From positions 1 through 64,000 of the forward strand of contig NZ_JAHFZZ010000039.1 of assembly GCF_018603905.1 (NCBI RefSeq): a DNA stretch of 64,000 bases, in the 5' to 3' direction. The notes below the pieces were generated by a model, which saw nothing but the letters and a program-made list of their open reading frames with translations, ran no database searches and had not been told where the DNA came from. Every line of letters begins with the position of its first letter. Within the stretch, counting starts at the first letter, position 1. A program made the position numbers and the translations under genes. Below, one piece after another: positions 41,631 through 50,945 of the stretch. The DNA comes from Nonomuraea sp. NEAU-A123. GTDB lineage: Bacteria; Actinomycetota; Actinomycetes; Streptosporangiales; Streptosporangiaceae.

Positions 41631-44441
41631 CTACCGCCCGCTGACGATCTCCGCCAGGCCGGTCAGCCCGGCCTGGATGCGGGCGCGGACCTCCTCCGAG
41701 CTGTACCAGTCGCCGGAGCACTCGGCCAGGGCCTGCTCCATGAGCGCGCGGGCCTCGCCGAGGTCGCCGCGGAGCACCGCCAGCTCGCCCAGCCCGACGT
41801 GCGCCTTGGCCAGCGTGTCGCCCGAGCCGATGCGCCGGGCCATCTCGGCGGCCCGCAGATAGCCGGCCCGCGCCTCGTCGAGGTCGCCCAGGCGGGCCAC
41901 GGAGTCCGCGCTCAGGCACAGGCACTCGGCCATGTCGGCCACCGCGCCCAGCTCCTGAGACGTCCGCAGGCCCTGGTCGGCCAGTGCCCGGGAGGCCGCG
42001 TAATCGCCCTGCTCGTAGGCCAGCTCGGCGAGCCCGCTCAGCGCCAGCGTGGCGCCCCAGCGCTCGCCGACCGCCCGGAACTCGACCAGCGACCGCTCGA
42101 ACTCGGCCCTGGCCTCGCCGCCCCGCCCCATGATCTGCAGCATGAACGCGACACCGCAGTGCATCAGCGCCTGCGACCAGGGCGGCAGGGCGCCGGCGTA
42201 TTGAGCCATCAGCTTCCGTACGCCCTCGTAGTCGTCCGGCGGGCCGGTGAACATCGGCAGCATCATCGTCAGGAACTCCAGCCGCGTCGACAGGAACTCG
42301 GCCGGCAGCATGCGGCGGAGCGTCTTCAGCCGGGCCCGCAGGTCGTCGCCAGGCTGCCTGCCCCAGGCCGCGACCAGCACGCACAGCGCGTACTCCTCTC
42401 GGAGACCCGCGGGCGGGGTCTGTCCCATGCCGGCCAGCAGCCCGTCGGCCAGGTCCGCGCTGGTGCCCCGGTGGCCGCGCATCCACCAGTAGCAGGCGGA
42501 GTAGGCGAGGATCCGCATGCCCAGCGCCTCCCGGCCGGTCTCGGCCGACCAGCGTACGGCGGCGGCCAGGTTGCCGCTCTCCTCGTCGAGGCGCGACAGC
42601 CACTCCAACTGCTCGGCCGTGCGCAGGTGGCCGTCGGCCTCGACGGCCAGCGCCAGGTAGCGGCCGGCGTGCGCCTCGCGCATCGCCTCGGTCTCGCCCG
42701 ACTCCGCGAGCTGCTCGGCGCAGAACGCCCGGATCGTCTCCAGCATCCGGTAGCGGCCGTCGACGACCTCGACCAGCGACTTCTCCGCCAGCGAGAACAG
42801 CACCTCCTCCGGCAGCCCGCACACCCGCTCCGCCGACTCGGGCGTGGCGCCGCCCACGAACACGGTCAGCCGCCTGGCCATCCGCTGCTCGCGCTCGTCC
42901 AGCAGGTCCCAGCTCCACGCCACGACCGCGCGGAGCGTCTGGTGCCTGGGCAAGGCCGTACGGCTGCCGCGGGCGAGCAGCCGGAACCGGTCGTCGAGCC
43001 GGGCCGCCACGTCGCCGACCGACATCGTGCGCAGCCGCGCGGCCGCCAGCTCGATCGCGAGCGGCAGCCCGTCGAGCGCCCGGCAGATGCCGGCCACCTG
43101 GGCCAGGTTCGTCTCGTCGACCGGCTGCCGGACCGCGGCCGCCCGGTCGGCGAACAGCCGGACGGCGGGGTAGTCGAGCGGGTTCGCGGCGTCGGGCGGC
43201 GGCAGCCGCAGCGGCGCGACGGGCAGGATGGACTCGCCGGTGATGCCCAGGGCCTCGCGGCTGGTCGCCAGCACGCGCAGCGCGGGGCAGGAGGCCAGCA
43301 GCAGGTCGGCCAGCTCGGCCGCGGCGGCGATGAGATGCTCGCAGTTGTCGAGGACCAGCAGCAGCCCGCGGTCGGCGAGCGCGGCGAGCAGGTGGGCGAC
43401 GGGATCGACGGCCGGCGGCCGGTCGTGGCCGGACAGCCGGGTGTCGCGGATGTCGAGCGCCGCCAGCACCGCCTTCGGCACGTCGGCGGGTTCGGTGACG
43501 GGCGCGAGCTGCACGAAGCACACGTCGCCGGCGGCCTGCTCGGCCGCCTCCAGCGCGAGCCGGGTCTTGCCCGCCCCGCCGGGGCCGATGAGCGTGACCA
43601 GCCTGGCCGCCGTGAGCTGGGCGCCGACCTGGCGGAGCTCCTCGGTCCGGCCGACGAAGCTGGTGAGCTGGGCGCGCAAGCCCTGCCTGCTGACGGGCGC
43701 TACGGTGGCGGCCAGCGACGGGTCGGCTCTGAGCACGGCCAGATGCGCCGCGGCCAGCTCGGCACCCGGCTCGACGCCCAGCTCCTCGTCGAGGATGCGC
43801 CGGGCGTCGTCGTAGGCGGTCAGCGCCTCGGCCTGCCGGCCGCTGCCGTACAGGGCCCGCATGAGCTGCGCCCGCAGCCGCTCGCGCAGCGGGTGGGCGG
43901 CCGTCAGCCGACGCAGCTCGGCGACCAGCTCGCGGTGGGCGCCCAGCTCCAGGTCGGCCTGGACGCGGTCCTCGACGGCGGCCAGGCGCAGCTCCTCCAG
44001 CCCGGCGGCGGCCGCCTCCGCGTGCGGGGCGTCGGCGAGCGGCGGGCCCTGCCACAGCGCCAGCGCCTCACGCAGCAGCGGCGCCGCTCGGCGGGGGTCG
44101 CCGGCGTCGAGAGCCTGCCGGCCCGCACCGGCCAGCCGCTCGAACCGGTGCGCGTCGACGTCCTGCGGGTCGGCCGCCAGCCGGTAGCCCGCCGGGTGGA
44201 ACTCCACCTGGTCCCTGCCCAGCGCCCTGCGCAGCCTCGACACCTGCGCCTGGAGCGCGTTGGCCACGCCCTCGGGCGGCTCGGGGCCGTACAGGCCGGC
44301 GGCCAGCCGCTCCGCGCCGACGACCCGGCCCGCGTCGAGCGCCAGCAGCGTGAGCAGCCCCCGCACCCGGGGGCCGCCGAGCACGACCGGCTCGCCGTCC
44401 TCGTCCAGCACCCGGGCCGGGCCAAGGATCTCGAAGCGCAT
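41631..44441 (-). CDS. AfsR/SARP-type regulator: winged helix, BTAD, NB-ARC ATPase, TPR
   Basis: A 936-residue signal-integrating activator. Residues 1-90 form an OmpR-type winged helix (MRFEILGPARV, LLALDAGRVV), and 90-240 the bacterial transcriptional activation domain (DVDAHRFERL, LDEELGVEPG). An AAA/NB-ARC module starts near 265 (TSFVGRTEELRQV; Walker A GPGGAGKTR; LLVLDNCEHL; GLPLAIELAAARLRTM), and TPR-like helices fill the C-terminus. It is a paralogue of the protein at 55054-58419. It probably activates the MFS exporter downstream or a nearby pathway. Confidence 0.88.
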   Translation of the reverse strand: MRFEILGPARVLDEDGEPVVLGGPRVRGLLTLLALDAGRVVGAERLAAGLYGPEPPEGVANALQAQVSRLRRALGRDQVEFHPAGYRLAADPQDVDAHRFERLAGAGRQALDAGDPRRAAPLLREALALWQGPPLADAPHAEAAAAGLEELRLAAVEDRVQADLELGAHRELVAELRRLTAAHPLRERLRAQLMRALYGSGRQAEALTAYDDARRILDEELGVEPGAELAAAHLAVLRADPSLAATVAPVSRQGLRAQLTSFVGRTEELRQVGAQLTAARLVTLIGPGGAGKTRLALEAAEQAAGDVCFVQLAPVTEPADVPKAVLAALDIRDTRLSGHDRPPAVDPVAHLLAALADRGLLLVLDNCEHLIAAAAELADLLLASCPALRVLATSREALGITGESILPVAPLRLPPPDAANPLDYPAVRLFADRAAAVRQPVDETNLAQVAGICRALDGLPLAIELAAARLRTMSVGDVAARLDDRFRLLARGSRTALPRHQTLRAVVAWSWDLLDEREQRMARRLTVFVGGATPESAERVCGLPEEVLFSLAEKSLVEVVDGRYRMLETIRAFCAEQLAESGETEAMREAHAGRYLALAVEADGHLRTAEQLEWLSRLDEESGNLAAAVRWSAETGREALGMRILAYSACYWWMRGHRGTSADLADGLLAGMGQTPPAGLREEYALCVLVAAWGRQPGDDLRARLKTLRRMLPAEFLSTRLEFLTMMLPMFTGPPDDYEGVRKLMAQYAGALPPWSQALMHCGVAFMLQIMGRGGEARAEFERSLVEFRAVGERWGATLALSGLAELAYEQGDYAASRALADQGLRTSQELGAVADMAECLCLSADSVARLGDLDEARAGYLRAAEMARRIGSGDTLAKAHVGLGELAVLRGDLGEARALMEQALAECSGDWYSSEEVRARIQAGLTGLAEIVSGR

Positions 44442-44493
44442 GCCTCGATTATCGCGGCCCCAGCGGCCTCGCGATGGCCTCCGCGTGCGTCGG

Positions 44494-45246
44494 CTATCGC
44501 GGCCCCGGCAGCATCGCGGCGATCTCGGCGTACGTCGGCGCCGGGGTCGCGGTCCTTCCCTGTACGGCCAGGAGGCTCGACAGCGCCCCGTGCAGCGAGG
44601 CCCGGTACAGCAGTGACCCGGTGCTCACCCTGGCGACGCCCGCCGCGGCGAGCTGGGCCAGCGTGGGCCCGTCAGGCAGGTACAGCACGTTGACCGGCAG
44701 CGGCGTGCTCGCCACCACCTCGGCGATCTCCCCCAGGTCGCGGAGGCCGGGGACGAAGATGCCGTCGGCGTGCCCGTAGGCGCTCACCCGCTCTCGCGTG
44801 TCGCCCGTCTTCAGCCAGTGCGTGTCGGTCCTGGCGTTGACGAACACGCCGTGACCCTTGGCCGCCTCGATGATCCGCTGGTGCAGCCCGATCGGCCGCA
44901 GCGTGCCGTCGGGCCGGCCGTCCTCCAGGTTGACGCCCGCGACGCCCAGCGTCGCGAGCGCCGCGACCAGGTCGGACACCTGCGCGGGATCGTCGCTGAA
45001 GCCGCCCTCGATGTCGACGGTGACCAGGACGCCGAGGTTCCTGAGCAGCTCGGCCAGCTCGATCGTCTCCGCCTTGGTGGCGCCCGCGGCGTCCGGCTTG
45101 CCGTGGACGGCGGACACGCCGAGGCTGGTGGTGCCGATCGCCGGGAAGCCGTGCGCGGCCAGCACGGCGGCGGACCCGTAGTCCCAGGCGTTGGGCAGCA
45201 GCAGCGGGTCGCCCGGCCGGTGCAGGTCACGGAATCGGCTGCTCAT
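44494..45246 (-). CDS. Isocitrate lyase/PEP mutase-family protein
   Basis: A 250-residue TIM-barrel protein with the family sequence LLPNAWDYGSAAVLAAHGFPAIGTTS, the metal-binding DIEGGFSDDP and the active-site region NLEDGR, followed by VFVNARTD. Members cleave or form C-C or C-P bonds of 2-carboxylates; which substrate is used here is unknown. Its ATG overlaps the stop of the P450-like gene, so the two may act in one pathway. Confidence 0.8.
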   Translation of the reverse strand: MSSRFRDLHRPGDPLLLPNAWDYGSAAVLAAHGFPAIGTTSLGVSAVHGKPDAAGATKAETIELAELLRNLGVLVTVDIEGGFSDDPAQVSDLVAALATLGVAGVNLEDGRPDGTLRPIGLHQRIIEAAKGHGVFVNARTDTHWLKTGDTRERVSAYGHADGIFVPGLRDLGEIAEVVASTPLPVNVLYLPDGPTLAQLAAAGVARVSTGSLLYRASLHGALSSLLAVQGRTATPAPTYAEIAAMLPGPR

Positions 45247-46028
45247 CGGGCATCCTCCGGTCGCAGGACCGCCGTCAGCACGCCGGCCGCGAGGGCGAGC
45301 GCGTGGGCGGAGGCGGGGCAGGGGCGCACACCCGAGCCGAACGTCAGGTGGGGCGCCGGACCGCGCGAGACGTCGAACCGCTCCGGCTGGGGGAACACGG
45401 CCGGGTCGCGGTTGGCGGCCACCAGGTCGATGGTGACCTCGTCGCCCGTCTGACGGTCGAGCCTGCGGCTGGCCTTGAGCGGCGGATCGTGGCGGAGCGT
45501 CTCCCGCAGCAGGCCGTCGACGTCATCGCCAGGGTCGGCGTGGGTGAGCGCGTTCGCGATGAGGCCCGCCGTGGCCGCGTGGGCCTGCAGGAGGATGGTG
45601 ATGCGGGGGATCGGGTCGCCCTCGCCGGACAGGAGCTCGACCAGGTCGGCCACCGCGGCGTCGGCCTCGGGCCCCTCCTCGCCTGACAGGTAGCCCGCGG
45701 CGGCGGCGGTCACCGCCCCCACCAGCCGCTTCTCGTCGGTGATCCCGAGCGCGGCGCCGAGCACCGCCGTCGGGACGTCCGGCCAGTCGCCGCCCCGCTC
45801 CAGCGTCGCCGCCGTGGCGGCCTGTCTCAGCGCGGCCGGGTCGAGCGTGGCGAGCCGTTCGGCGACCAGGCGGCGCCGCTCCGCGTGGACCTCGCCGGTG
45901 CTGAACCGGGACACCTGGGCGCGGAGCCAGGAGAGCGTCCCGGCCGGCGCGTCCTGACGCACCGGAGGCGGGACGTACCTGGTGTCCGACAGCACCGCGA
46001 CGGCTTCGGCATGGCGTGTGATGAGCAT
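45243..46028 (-). CDS. Short cytochrome P450-like protein
   Basis: Only 261 residues, against about 400 for a full P450. The C-terminal half is P450-like: a weak I-helix (QAHAATAGLIANAL), an ExxR (LLRETLR, about residue 175), PERFDVSRG and the heme loop FGSGVRPCPASAHALA with the Cys ligand. The usual Gly after the Cys (CxG) is Ala. The N-terminal half of a normal P450 is shortened. It is translationally coupled with the PEP-mutase-family gene. It may be a functional minimal P450 or a degenerate one. Confidence 0.7.
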   Translation of the reverse strand: MLITRHAEAVAVLSDTRYVPPPVRQDAPAGTLSWLRAQVSRFSTGEVHAERRRLVAERLATLDPAALRQAATAATLERGGDWPDVPTAVLGAALGITDEKRLVGAVTAAAAGYLSGEEGPEADAAVADLVELLSGEGDPIPRITILLQAHAATAGLIANALTHADPGDDVDGLLRETLRHDPPLKASRRLDRQTGDEVTIDLVAANRDPAVFPQPERFDVSRGPAPHLTFGSGVRPCPASAHALALAAGVLTAVLRPEDAR

Positions 46029-46079
46029 GGACCCACGCTAGGCGCGAATCCCTTCGACGCCCGGCGAAGTGTCGGCGCG

Positions 46080-46778
46080 TCAGGCCGCAAGGCGTTCGGG
46101 GCTCTCGGCCGGGGCGGGCACCACCGGGCGGGCCGCGGGACGCCGTTCCACGACGGTCATGGTCATGCACACGACGAGCGCGATCTCGGCCAGCACCACG
46201 CCGCGCTCCAGCAGCCCGTAGTAGGAGGCGCCGCCGATCAGCGGCGAGGTGAAGGAGGCCGGGTGCGCGGCCAGGTAGGCGGCCAGCGCCACGGCCGAGG
46301 TCACGCTGAGCGCCCTGACCCGGTTCCACTTCGGAAGGGCCACGCGGCCCCTGGCCAGGATCCAGCCGGCCACGGGCAGGGTGGTGAAGACGACGGCCGC
46401 GGACCAGCGGTGGATCTCGCCCGGCAGCGTGCCGACCGCCGCATTGCCCGGATCGGTGGGGAAGACCGCGCTCAGCATCAGCCCGGCCGCGCCGGCCAGC
46501 AGCAGCACCCGGGTGGCCGCGCTGCGGGCGGGCTCGCGGGCCGCCAGGCCGTACGCGAGGGACACGCAGGCCCAGGCCAGGGCGAGCATGCCGATCAGTA
46601 CGGGCAGCATCCCGCCGGGGACCAGCGCGTAGTCGCTCAGCAGCGGCTGGCCGGGCAGCACGACCTGCGCGTAGCAGAGCGCCGCGGCGGCGGTCACCGC
46701 GCCGGCCAGCGCGCTCACCACCGGGACCGTCACTGGCGCCGGCTCCATGCCGCGACCGGGGAGTTCCTGCTGGGTCAT
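46080..46778 (-). CDS. DUF998-like membrane protein
   Basis: A 232-residue protein with about seven hydrophobic segments and the DUF998-like pattern of LSAVFPTDPGN and GEIHRWSAAVVFTTLPVAGWIL. It resembles a multi-helix membrane domain of unknown function. Its ATG overlaps the stop of the glycosyltransferase gene. Family placement is moderate. Confidence 0.65.
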   Translation of the reverse strand: MTQQELPGRGMEPAPVTVPVVSALAGAVTAAAALCYAQVVLPGQPLLSDYALVPGGMLPVLIGMLALAWACVSLAYGLAAREPARSAATRVLLLAGAAGLMLSAVFPTDPGNAAVGTLPGEIHRWSAAVVFTTLPVAGWILARGRVALPKWNRVRALSVTSAVALAAYLAAHPASFTSPLIGGASYYGLLERGVVLAEIALVVCMTMTVVERRPAARPVVPAPAESPERLAA

Positions 46779-47986
46779 CGCGTCACCTCGTCATAGATCT
46801 TCTCGAAGCGGGCCAGAGAGGTCTGGTGGTCGTGCGTGAGAGCGAGGTCGCGGCTCGCCTTGCCCAGGCGGGTGCACAGGTCCTCGTCGGTGAGGATGGA
46901 GCTCATGTGGCGGGCCAGCGACATGACGTCGCCCGGCTCGAACAGGTAGCCGTTGCCGTTCACCAGGTGCGGCAGCGCCATGGCGTCGGCCGCGACCACG
47001 GGCAGCCCGCTGGCCATGGCCTCCAGGGTCGCGATGCTCTGCAGTTCGGCGACGCCCGGCATGGCGAACAGGTCGGCCGCGGCGAACGCCTGCGGCATGT
47101 TCTCGTCGGGCACGAAGCCGAGGAAGAACACCCGGTCGCGGACCCCGATGCGGTCGGCCAGCCGCTCCAGCTCCGGCCGCTGGTTGCCCTGCCCGACGAG
47201 CGCGATCTGCGCGTCGGTGTCGTTGAGCACGTACGGCAGCGCGCGTACGAGCTCGTCGAGGCGCTTCTCCTCGTCCAGGCGGCCGACGAACAGGGCGGTG
47301 GGCCGGTCGGGCAGGTCGAACAGCTTGCGGGCCCATGCCTTGGGCTCGGCGTGCGGGTGGAAGCGGGTCAGGTCGATGCCGCAGGACACCGACTCCACCT
47401 CGCGGACGAAGCCCTGGTCGGCCAGCAGCTTGGCGGCCAGCGGGGTGGGCGTGGTGATGTGGTCCGCGCGGTTGAAGACGCGGCTGAAGTCGCGCCAGGC
47501 CAGCTCTCCGGCCTTCCGCCTGAGCCGGTCGGGGATGTGGCCGAACTGGAAGAGGTTGTCGGGCATGAAGTGGTTGGTGGCCACGATGGGCACCCGGCGG
47601 CGGCGGGCGGCGGCGATGGCGGCCCTGCCGACCACGAAGTGGCCCTGGGTGTGCAGCACGTCGGGCTGGATGGCGGTCAGCAGCCAGTCCAGCCGGGTGG
47701 GGACGGTGACCCGCATGCTGGGGTGGACCAGGAGCGGCGCGGAGCGCAGCCGGTGCACCACCACGTCGTCGACCACGTCGGCCGTGGCCGGGCCCTGGTC
47801 CGACTGGCAGACGACGTGCACCTCGTTGCCGCGCGCGGCCAGGCCGGTGGCCAGGCGATAGGTGAAGACGGCGGCGCCGTTGACGTCGGGTGGGTAGGTA
47901 TCGGTGGAGATCAGGATGCGGCGTGGGCGCCTGGGGGCTGGCGCGAGCTCGGTGCGGTCGGGGCTGGTGCGCAGGGGCATGGCCAT
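46775..47986 (-). CDS. Glycosyltransferase family 4 protein
   Basis: A 403-residue GT-B protein. The N-terminal domain has RILISTDTYPPDVNGAAVFTYRLA with the GNE/HxV strand, and the C-terminal domain has FVGRLDEEKRLDELVRAL and the E-x7-E-like motif PGVAELQSIATLEAMASGLPVVA. No signal is present, so it works on a cytosolic-face lipid or sugar acceptor. The retaining GT4 mechanism transfers a nucleotide-sugar residue. It may mannosylate or glycosylate an envelope lipid, but the acceptor is unknown. Confidence 0.87.
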   Translation of the reverse strand: MAMPLRTSPDRTELAPAPRRPRRILISTDTYPPDVNGAAVFTYRLATGLAARGNEVHVVCQSDQGPATADVVDDVVVHRLRSAPLLVHPSMRVTVPTRLDWLLTAIQPDVLHTQGHFVVGRAAIAAARRRRVPIVATNHFMPDNLFQFGHIPDRLRRKAGELAWRDFSRVFNRADHITTPTPLAAKLLADQGFVREVESVSCGIDLTRFHPHAEPKAWARKLFDLPDRPTALFVGRLDEEKRLDELVRALPYVLNDTDAQIALVGQGNQRPELERLADRIGVRDRVFFLGFVPDENMPQAFAAADLFAMPGVAELQSIATLEAMASGLPVVAADAMALPHLVNGNGYLFEPGDVMSLARHMSSILTDEDLCTRLGKASRDLALTHDHQTSLARFEKIYDEVTR

Positions 47987-48074
47987 GACAAGGGACTCCA
48001 GTCGAAAGTGCGGACGCCGACCGGCTGGGGAAGGCCGGGGCGGGGGGTGGGTAGGGGATCCGGCGGCGGGCAGG

Positions 48075-48878
48075 TCAGTGGCGCGCCTCCAACGGAGTGG
48101 TGCGGGCCAGCGCCAGGGTCCCCGCCGCGGTCAGCGCCGCCGCCGCGATCGGGACCAGCCCGCTCGGCAGCGGCTCGCCCAGCAGCAGCGCGCCGAAGGC
48201 GACCGCGGTGAGCGGGTCCGCGATCTGCAGCGAGGCGAAGGAGACGCCGAAGTGGCCGACGGCGTAGGCCCGCTGGAGCATCATCAGCGCCAGCAGCGCG
48301 GGCACCGGCAGCGCCAGCAGGTACCACCAGTTCCAGGAGCCGTCGACCAGCGCCCGCATGAGCGTGGCCGTGGCGCCGTACAGCACCCCCGAACTGGTGG
48401 CCAGCAGCGCCGCCCGGCCCGCCGGAGAGGCGATCTTCGAGCCCGCCCAGAGCAGCACCGACGCGACGCCGGCGACCGCCAGCAGCGTCAGCACGCCGTT
48501 CGGGCTCAGGTACGTCGGGCCTTCCGACTCGGGCACCAGCAGGACCAGGCCGATCAGCCCGGCCGCCACCACACCCGCGGCGGACAGCTCCTTGCGGGTG
48601 GGCCTGCGACCGTGCAGCGCGGCGGCGATCGGCAGCGCGAAGAGCAAGCTGGCCACCCCCATCGGCTGCACCACGGTCAGCGGGCCCAGGCCCAGGGCGA
48701 CGATGTGCAGGCCGCCGCCGGACAGGATCGACAGGCCGCCGAACAGCCAGCGCGGCCTCCGCAACAGCGTGAGCAGGGTGGGCTTGGCCGTACCTGCCGC
48801 TTCGAACTGCTGAAGCGCGGCGCCGAGCGCGAAGAACAGCGAACCGACCAGGGCGATAACAGCGGCCAGGACAGTCAT
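48075..48878 (-). CDS. DMT-family transporter (EamA-like)
   Basis: 267 residues from the ATG at 48878, with about ten short transmembrane helices. Motifs of the drug/metabolite transporter superfamily include GSLFFALGAALQQFEA near the N-terminus and VQPMGVASLLFALPIAAAL with a second-half repeat. A TTG five codons upstream is an alternative start. The substrate is unknown. Confidence 0.8.
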   Translation of the reverse strand: MTVLAAVIALVGSLFFALGAALQQFEAAGTAKPTLLTLLRRPRWLFGGLSILSGGGLHIVALGLGPLTVVQPMGVASLLFALPIAAALHGRRPTRKELSAAGVVAAGLIGLVLLVPESEGPTYLSPNGVLTLLAVAGVASVLLWAGSKIASPAGRAALLATSSGVLYGATATLMRALVDGSWNWWYLLALPVPALLALMMLQRAYAVGHFGVSFASLQIADPLTAVAFGALLLGEPLPSGLVPIAAAALTAAGTLALARTTPLEARH

Positions 48879-48914
48879 GCCCACTCCTCTCAAACAGATG
48901 GTTACCGGGCGAGG

Positions 48915-49532
48915 TCAAACAGACGTGTCCACGGGAAGGCGCTCCGGGGAAGCCTGGGTGGCGCGTCGCTTCCGCGACCACCGGACGGCCTCGACGACAC
49001 CGGTGATGGACAGCGCGATGCCCAGGCCGAGCAGCAGCCCCTTGATCGGGTCGTTCTCGAACGCCATTCCGCCGAAGAAGCCGATCAGGCCGGAGTACAC
49101 GGCCCACGAGGAGGCGGCGATCGCGTCGAAGAAGGTGAAGGACCGCAGCGGATGGCGTACGGCGCCCATGGTCAATGTGGTGGCGGTGCGTCCGCCGGGG
49201 ATGTAGCGGGCGACTACGAGGACCATCCCGCCGCGCTCGGCCAGCGCGTTCGCGGCCCATACGAACGCCTTGCGGTGGCGCAGCCGGCCTCCGGACTTCT
49301 GGCCGATGAAGTAGGAGACGTGGTCACCCGCGAAGGCGCCCAGCGCGGCCACCACGATCACCAGCGCCAGATTCGTCTGCCCGGACGCGGCGAACACCGC
49401 GGCGGTGATCACCGAGGTCTCCGCCGGGACGACCGGGAAGAACCCGTCGAGCAGCGCCAGCGCGAACAGCGCCAGGTACAGCCAAGGCGACGACATCATC
49501 TGCTGGACCAGGTCCAGAATGGCGTGCGACAT
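48915..49532 (-). CDS. DedA-family membrane protein
   Basis: 205 residues from the ATG at 49532, with GGAG nine bases upstream. The DedA features are FFPVVPAETSVITAAVFAASG and the internal GAFAGDHVSYFIGQKSGGRL and ARYIPGGRTATTLTMG segments with the conserved Arg and Pro. DedA proteins move lipid carriers such as undecaprenyl phosphate across the membrane (family knowledge). It lies beside a glycosyltransferase gene, in keeping with envelope lipid work. A longer upstream frame is not used. Confidence 0.88.
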   Translation of the reverse strand: MSHAILDLVQQMMSSPWLYLALFALALLDGFFPVVPAETSVITAAVFAASGQTNLALVIVVAALGAFAGDHVSYFIGQKSGGRLRHRKAFVWAANALAERGGMVLVVARYIPGGRTATTLTMGAVRHPLRSFTFFDAIAASSWAVYSGLIGFFGGMAFENDPIKGLLLGLGIALSITGVVEAVRWSRKRRATQASPERLPVDTSV

Positions 49533-49967
49533 TGCGTGTACTCCGATCGTTGGGGCGCCCTCACAGCGTGTCCTGCGAGGTGCCGTGAGACATCGGGGAT
49601 CACCCCGGTCGAACGCGGGCCCCACCCCGAACGGGGTCAGGGCCCGCTCCCTTTGAAGCTAGAAACCCCGCAGGTCACGGCACATCGGTCGATCGGCACG
49701 CATGACCCCCGACTTTCGTCGGGGGCGGTCATATGACCTCCGGACGACTCTCTTCGATCAAAGCGGGCTGACCCTGCCGGCGCAGGAGTGCGTGTAGGCG
49801 ACTTTGAGGTGGGGTTAGCACTACCGGGAGGGTTTAGCTCGCACCACCCTGGGTTCCTTGTCAGGGTTGTCCCTTACCTCTGTCTGGCGCGCGGTTCCCT
49901 CGCACGGGTGAGGCGGATCCCCTCGCGGCGGGAGGGATGGCGGAGCCCGGCGGCGCACGGTTGGCAC
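49533..49967. other. 435-bp divergent intergenic region with two strong hairpins
   Basis: The region lies between leftward dedA-like and rightward genes, so no coding gene needs a terminator here. It holds a nested hairpin with outer GCGGGCCC/GGGCCCGC (49615-49622/49640-49647) and inner ACCCC/GGGGT. A second hairpin has an 8-bp stem CCCCCGAC/GTCGGGGG with a TTTC loop (49706-49713/49718-49725), flanked by ATGAC/GGTCAT. An upstream in-frame extension of the next gene (from 49788) crosses part of it. A small RNA or 5' leader is possible. Confidence 0.5.
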
Positions 49968-50945
49968 ATGACTCCGCAGCAGGCCGGAATCGGCCGCATC
50001 ACGGCGGCGATCGTGGCGATGGCCGCCATGCTCCCGTACCTCACCCTGAAGATCTTCTGGCTGACCGGCCATCCGGTGGGCGTCTCCGACCCGGCGTTCA
50101 TGAACGACCCGACGATGGTCGGGCTGAACGCGATGACGTTCGGCATGGACGCGGTCGCGCTGCTCCTGGCGCTGGCGTTCACCACGCGGCAGGGCATGCG
50201 GCTGCCCGCGTGGCTGGTGCTGCTGCCTCTGTGGCTCGGCACCGGCCTGCTGTCCGTGGTGGTCGTCACGGTGCCGGCCGGGGTGCTGCTGACGGGCGTG
50301 TCGGTCTTCTCGACGGACGGGCCCATCGCGCCCTGGGTCTACATGACGGTCTACGGCGGGTTCATCGGGCAGGGCGTGGGGCTGATGGTGGCCTTCGTCC
50401 TGTACGCCAGGGATCGGTGGCCGGCCGTCTTCTCCACCACGCTCGGGTCCGGCCAGGCGAGCCCGACCGGGCCGTTCCAGACCGTCGTCGCCCGAGGGGC
50501 GCTGCTGGTGTCGGCGGTCCTCGGCGGGACCCGCCTGTACTGGGCGGCCGGCAACCCCGTGCCCGTCCAGGCGCTACAGGACGGCTTCAAGGGCCTGCTC
50601 GCGCTCGGGGCGGGGATCGCGCTGGTCCTGCTCGTCAGGGGCCGGGGCGCCGGGCCGTTCTGGCCGCCGCTGGTGGTGGGCTGGCTCGGCACGGGCGTCA
50701 TGTTCGGCTGGGGGCTCTACGCGATGATCCTCACGGTCACCGGCGGGCCGCTCGGCGCGAGGATGACCGGTGTGGTGGGGCTGGTGGAGCTGTTCGGCAC
50801 GCTGACCGGGCTGGTGATGGCGATGTGCGGGACGTTCCTGCTGACCGAACGGTCAGGTGTGGGCCACCTGCAACCGGCGCAGGACCCGCTTGAAGGCGAA
50901 GATCGAGAAGACGATCGCGAGACCGCTGATCACGGCCACCGCTGA
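49968..50945 (+). CDS. Multi-pass membrane protein of unknown function
   Basis: 325 residues from the ATG at 49968. About eight to nine hydrophobic segments (for example AAIVAMAAMLPYLTLKIFW and LLLALAFTT) indicate an integral membrane protein. No signature motif is recognised. The last roughly 25 residues after TERSGV are charged and read through the end of the convergent gene. The usable C-terminus overlaps 93 bases with that gene. A 60-residue in-frame extension from 49788 is not supported by a domain. Confidence 0.6.
   Translation: MTPQQAGIGRITAAIVAMAAMLPYLTLKIFWLTGHPVGVSDPAFMNDPTMVGLNAMTFGMDAVALLLALAFTTRQGMRLPAWLVLLPLWLGTGLLSVVVVTVPAGVLLTGVSVFSTDGPIAPWVYMTVYGGFIGQGVGLMVAFVLYARDRWPAVFSTTLGSGQASPTGPFQTVVARGALLVSAVLGGTRLYWAAGNPVPVQALQDGFKGLLALGAGIALVLLVRGRGAGPFWPPLVVGWLGTGVMFGWGLYAMILTVTGGPLGARMTGVVGLVELFGTLTGLVMAMCGTFLLTERSGVGHLQPAQDPLEGEDREDDRETADHGHR

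Noticed and set aside
40087..44055. 1322-codon minus-strand frame
   Set aside because: It joins the MFS frame to an out-of-frame read of the AfsR-type gene. The MFS protein starts at 41595.
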